From Prevotellaceae bacterium UBA1786 (GTDB taxonomy: Bacteria; Bacteroidota; Bacteroidia; Bacteroidales; Bacteroidaceae): DNA of 15,664 bases. Numbering within the stretch: the stretch's first letter is position 1; each line of letters opens with the position of its first letter. The notes below the pieces were generated by a model that saw nothing but the letters and a program-made list of their open reading frames with translations, ran no database searches and was not told the DNA's origin. The position numbers and the translations under genes are program-made. The stretch spans positions 1 through 15,664 of the forward strand of contig DCGE01000110.1 in the NCBI GenBank assembly GCA_002314525.1, in the 5' to 3' direction. Shown in pieces: positions 13,418 through 15,664 of the stretch.

Positions 13418-15418
13418 ATGAAAAAAATCATTTCAGCAGCAAGCGCATTACTCATCATGACAGCATGCACACAGACGCGTGAGAACCCGTTTCTCACTGA
13501 GTGGGACACCCCTTACGGCATTCCTCCTTTCCAGGAAATCCAGATTGACGACTACATCCCTGCTCTCGAACAGGGCATCAAGGAACAACAGACTGAGTTG
13601 CTCACCATCACATCGAACCAGGAAGCCCCTACGTTTGAGAATACCGTGTTACCTCTTGAACTCTCAGGCCGTCTTCTGAGCAAGGTTCAGGGTGTGCTCT
13701 TCAACATCGCAGAGACCGATCGCACCGACGAACTCGACTCCATCGTGGAGATTGCACTGCCTCTCCTCTCTGCCCATAACAGTGACATTTCCTTCAACAA
13801 GGACCTGTACGAACGCATCGCGGCTATCTACAATGGTGACCAGAGTGGTCTTTCACGCGAGCAGCAGATGGTTGTGAAGAAGTACTTCGAGAACTTTGAG
13901 CACAGTGGTATCGGTCTGCCGAAAGAGAAGCAGGACCGACTCCGTGAAATCAACTCAAGTCTCTCTACTATGTCACAGAAACTCGGCAACAACATCCTCG
14001 CTGAGAGCAATGCCTTCAAAGCTGAGTTCGGAATCAGTGTTTCGGACTATCCTAATTCCATGACTACCACCGAGGATCGTGCTCAGCGTGAGAAGATGCT
14101 CAAGGCTTACACCATGAGAGGCCATAACGGCAACGACAACGACAACCGCCAGCTGCTTCTCGACATCATGAAGCTCCGCATCGAACAGGCACAGATCATG
14201 GGATACAAATCTCCTGCTGAATATTATCTTGTTCAGAAGATGGCTCACGACCCTCAGACCGTTGACCAGTTCCTTACAGATATCATGAATTCATCCGTAG
14301 CAAAAGCCAAGGAGGAACTCGCCGACATGCAGGTTCTTATGGATAAAGACATCGCTGCCGGTAAGGTTGAGGCAGGTGCCAGGATCCAGCCGTGGGACTG
14401 GTGGTACTATGCTGAGAAAGTCCGCAAGCTGAAGTACGACCTTGATGAAAGTCTTACAAAACCATATTTCAAGCTCGAGAACGTAGTCAACGGAATCTTC
14501 ATCGCTGCCAAGAAGCTCTATGGTGTCAATATGGAGAAACTTGAAGGTGTTCCTTCATACAATCCTGACTGTGTGACGACTTACAAGGTCAGTGCCGACG
14601 ACGGTTCGCTCATCGGAGTGTTCACCACCGACTACCTGCCACGCGACAGCAAACGCGGCGGTGCATGGATGAACGGCATCCGCGACCAGTACTTCGATGC
14701 TGCCGGCAACAACGTGCGCCCTATCATCGTCAATGTTGCCAACCTTGAGGAGAACCTCACCATCGACGAAGTGCTGACAGTGTTCCATGAGTTCGGTCAT
14801 GCCCTCCACGGACTCCTCACCCAGTGCCACTATGCATCCGTAAGCGGAACAAGCGTGAAACGCGACTTCGTAGAGGTGTTCTCACAGATTAACGAGAACT
14901 GGGCCTTCCAGCCGGAACTCCTCGCACAGTATGCCAAGAACGAAAAGGGTGAAGTCATCCCACAGGAACTCGTTGACAAGGTCATCAGTTCACTTAAGTT
15001 CAATCAGGGCTTCATGACAACAGAACTCTGTGCAGCATCCATGCTCGACATGAAATGGCATGAACTGGAGTCACTCGACGGCATCGACATCGATGCATTC
15101 GAGAAACAGGTAGCCGACGAAATCGGACTCATCCCTGAAATCGGTTTCCGTTATCGCTCAACATACTTCAACCACATCTTCAACGGAGGCTACAGTGCAG
15201 GCTACTACGGATACCTCTGGGCAGAAGTGCTCGACAAGGATCTCTTCTCCATATTCGAAGCATCAGGCGATGTATGGAATCCAGAACTCTCCCGTAAGTT
15301 CAAGGAAACCTTCCTCGAGAAGGGCGGCAGCGAAGAACCTATGACACTCTTCAAGTCGTTCACCGGCCGTGAACCCGACAACACCGCCTTCCTGCGCGGT
15401 CGTGGACTCATCGACTGA
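13418..15418 (+). CDS. M3-family peptidyl-dipeptidase (Dcp-like), predicted lipoprotein
   Basis: A 666-aa zinc metallopeptidase of family M3, resembling bacterial Dcp (removes C-terminal dipeptides from peptides) and oligopeptidase A. The zinc site is HEFGH (457-461) in VFHEFGHALHGLL, with the third ligand Glu486 in RDFVEVFSQINENW. The C-terminal HIFNGGYSAGYYGYLWAEVLD (586-606, written here as a motif) supplies the substrate-binding Tyr residues typical of M3 enzymes. The N-terminus MKKIISAASALLIMTACTQT looks like a lipoprotein signal with Cys17 as acylation site; the lipobox (MTAC) is slightly loose at -3 but acceptable for Bacteroidetes. It therefore probably acts in the periplasm on peptides. 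The start ATG lies 77 bp after the fusion gene, separated by the 9-bp repeat array, with no promoter recognised, so it may be cotranscribed. A long hairpin follows the stop. Confidence 0.92.
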   Translation: MKKIISAASALLIMTACTQTRENPFLTEWDTPYGIPPFQEIQIDDYIPALEQGIKEQQTELLTITSNQEAPTFENTVLPLELSGRLLSKVQGVLFNIAETDRTDELDSIVEIALPLLSAHNSDISFNKDLYERIAAIYNGDQSGLSREQQMVVKKYFENFEHSGIGLPKEKQDRLREINSSLSTMSQKLGNNILAESNAFKAEFGISVSDYPNSMTTTEDRAQREKMLKAYTMRGHNGNDNDNRQLLLDIMKLRIEQAQIMGYKSPAEYYLVQKMAHDPQTVDQFLTDIMNSSVAKAKEELADMQVLMDKDIAAGKVEAGARIQPWDWWYYAEKVRKLKYDLDESLTKPYFKLENVVNGIFIAAKKLYGVNMEKLEGVPSYNPDCVTTYKVSADDGSLIGVFTTDYLPRDSKRGGAWMNGIRDQYFDAAGNNVRPIIVNVANLEENLTIDEVLTVFHEFGHALHGLLTQCHYASVSGTSVKRDFVEVFSQINENWAFQPELLAQYAKNEKGEVIPQELVDKVISSLKFNQGFMTTELCAASMLDMKWHELESLDGIDIDAFEKQVADEIGLIPEIGFRYRSTYFNHIFNGGYSAGYYGYLWAEVLDKDLFSIFEASGDVWNPELSRKFKETFLEKGGSEEPMTLFKSFTGREPDNTAFLRGRGLID

Positions 15419-15432
15419 AAACGACTTATCTA

Positions 15433-15485
15433 ACACACACAACAGCCGGCTACCTTGATTGATAGTCGGCTGTTTCTGTGTGTGT
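15433..15485. terminator. Long hairpin downstream of the M3 peptidase gene
   Basis: An inner 12-bp stem (AACAGCCGGCTA 15441-15452 with TAGTCGGCTGTT 15463-15474, one G-T pair, 10-nt loop) is extended by an outer 8-bp stem (ACACACAC 15433-15440 with GTGTGTGT 15478-15485), separated by a 3-nt bulge. Its position 15 nt after the stop suggests a terminator. There is no T-run after the full stem, only TTT inside the bulge. It could serve genes on both strands. Confidence 0.6.
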
Positions 15486-15544
15486 GACCGCATGAGCCGT
15501 CAGCCAACGGCCACAGACCAGGCACTCCTAACTACTAACTGCGG

Positions 15545-15664
15545 TCATAGACCGACTATATCTTTGTCGACAAGATAATCGATGATTGTCGCGCGGACCC
15601 CCGATGGCTGAGGGGTACTTCTGCGATAGCTGAGGTTTGGGCCTGCGAGAGCGGAGTCTTGGAC
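15545..15664 (-). CDS. Possible C-terminal end of a minus-strand gene cut by the window edge
   Basis: A minus-strand frame enters from the right edge and stays open for 39 codons to TGA (15547-15545). The product ends VRATIIDYLVDKDIVGL. I do not recognise it. Favouring a gene: the hairpin at 15433-15485 would then be a shared terminator between convergent genes. Against: a second minus-strand frame is also open over this stretch, the segment is short, and its direct repeat (CCTCAGCTATCG / CCTCAGCCATCG) lies in different codon phases. Treat as tentative. Confidence 0.22.
   Translation of the reverse strand, partial: VQDSALAGPNLSYRRSTPQPSGVRATIIDYLVDKDIVGL
15559..15577. other. Palindrome centred on TTGTCGACAA
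   Basis: A perfect 10-bp palindrome TTGTCGACAA (15564-15573) is flanked by TATC (15559-15562) and GATA (15574-15577), giving a 19-nt near-perfect dyad with one extra T at 15563. It could be a protein binding site, or chance inside the possible minus-strand coding end. A 5-bp hairpin CGGTC-ATA-GACCG lies just before it at 15542-15554. Confidence 0.3.

Noticed and set aside
15580..15664. Possible tRNA or small RNA gene at the right edge
   Set aside because: No cloverleaf with an acceptor stem and T-loop consensus can be drawn, and no promoter plus terminator pair frames an RNA.

Overview
The window looks like chromosomal DNA from a member of the Bacteroidales, most likely a Prevotella-type bacterium. 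The grounds are the protein families (two secreted GH2 beta-galactosidase-type enzymes, a CPA2 antiporter with a Usp-like tail, a stand-alone LolD, an M3 peptidyl-dipeptidase carrying a lipoprotein signal), the near absence of Shine-Dalgarno sequences, and Bacteroidetes-type TAnnTTTG -7 boxes in the one divergent promoter region. This is inferred from the sequence alone; no search was run.

Layout. (1) 1-4688, plus strand: the 3' end of asd (aspartate-semialdehyde dehydrogenase), a hairpin, then a closely spaced run of antiporter, lolD, a CvfB-like S1 RNA-binding protein (4-nt overlap with lolD) and a small PspC-domain membrane protein, closed by a strong terminator at 4699-4726. (2) 4748-11363, minus strand: a likely operon read right to left as manA (mannose-6-phosphate isomerase), lacZ-type GH2 (1054 aa), a second GH2 with a DUF4982-like C-terminal part (757 aa, 4-nt overlap with lacZ) and possibly a 55-codon small ORF. 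It converges on the 4699-4726 terminator. (3) 11364-11459: a short divergent promoter region. (4) 11460-15418, plus strand: a SIMPL-domain membrane protein, a two-domain protein joining a HxGH-type nucleotidyltransferase to a compact GHMP kinase-like domain, a 9-bp-periodic repeat in the spacer, and an M3 peptidase lipoprotein. (5) 15419-15664: a long hairpin, a palindrome, and possibly the 3' end of another minus-strand gene.

How the genes fit together. The minus-strand operon would cut exported beta-galactosides and supply or interconvert hexose phosphate through ManA, but it has no SusC/SusD pair or regulator, so it is not a classical polysaccharide utilisation locus. The plus-strand left block is envelope and cation homeostasis housekeeping. 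The least familiar gene is the nucleotidyltransferase-GHMP fusion at 12171-13340. Its domain pair (sugar kinase plus nucleotidyltransferase) suggests nucleotide-sugar activation, by analogy with HldE and Fkp but with a different fold combination. I see no phage, IS element, CRISPR array, rRNA or tRNA. No large undescribed system is evident; the interesting signals are local.
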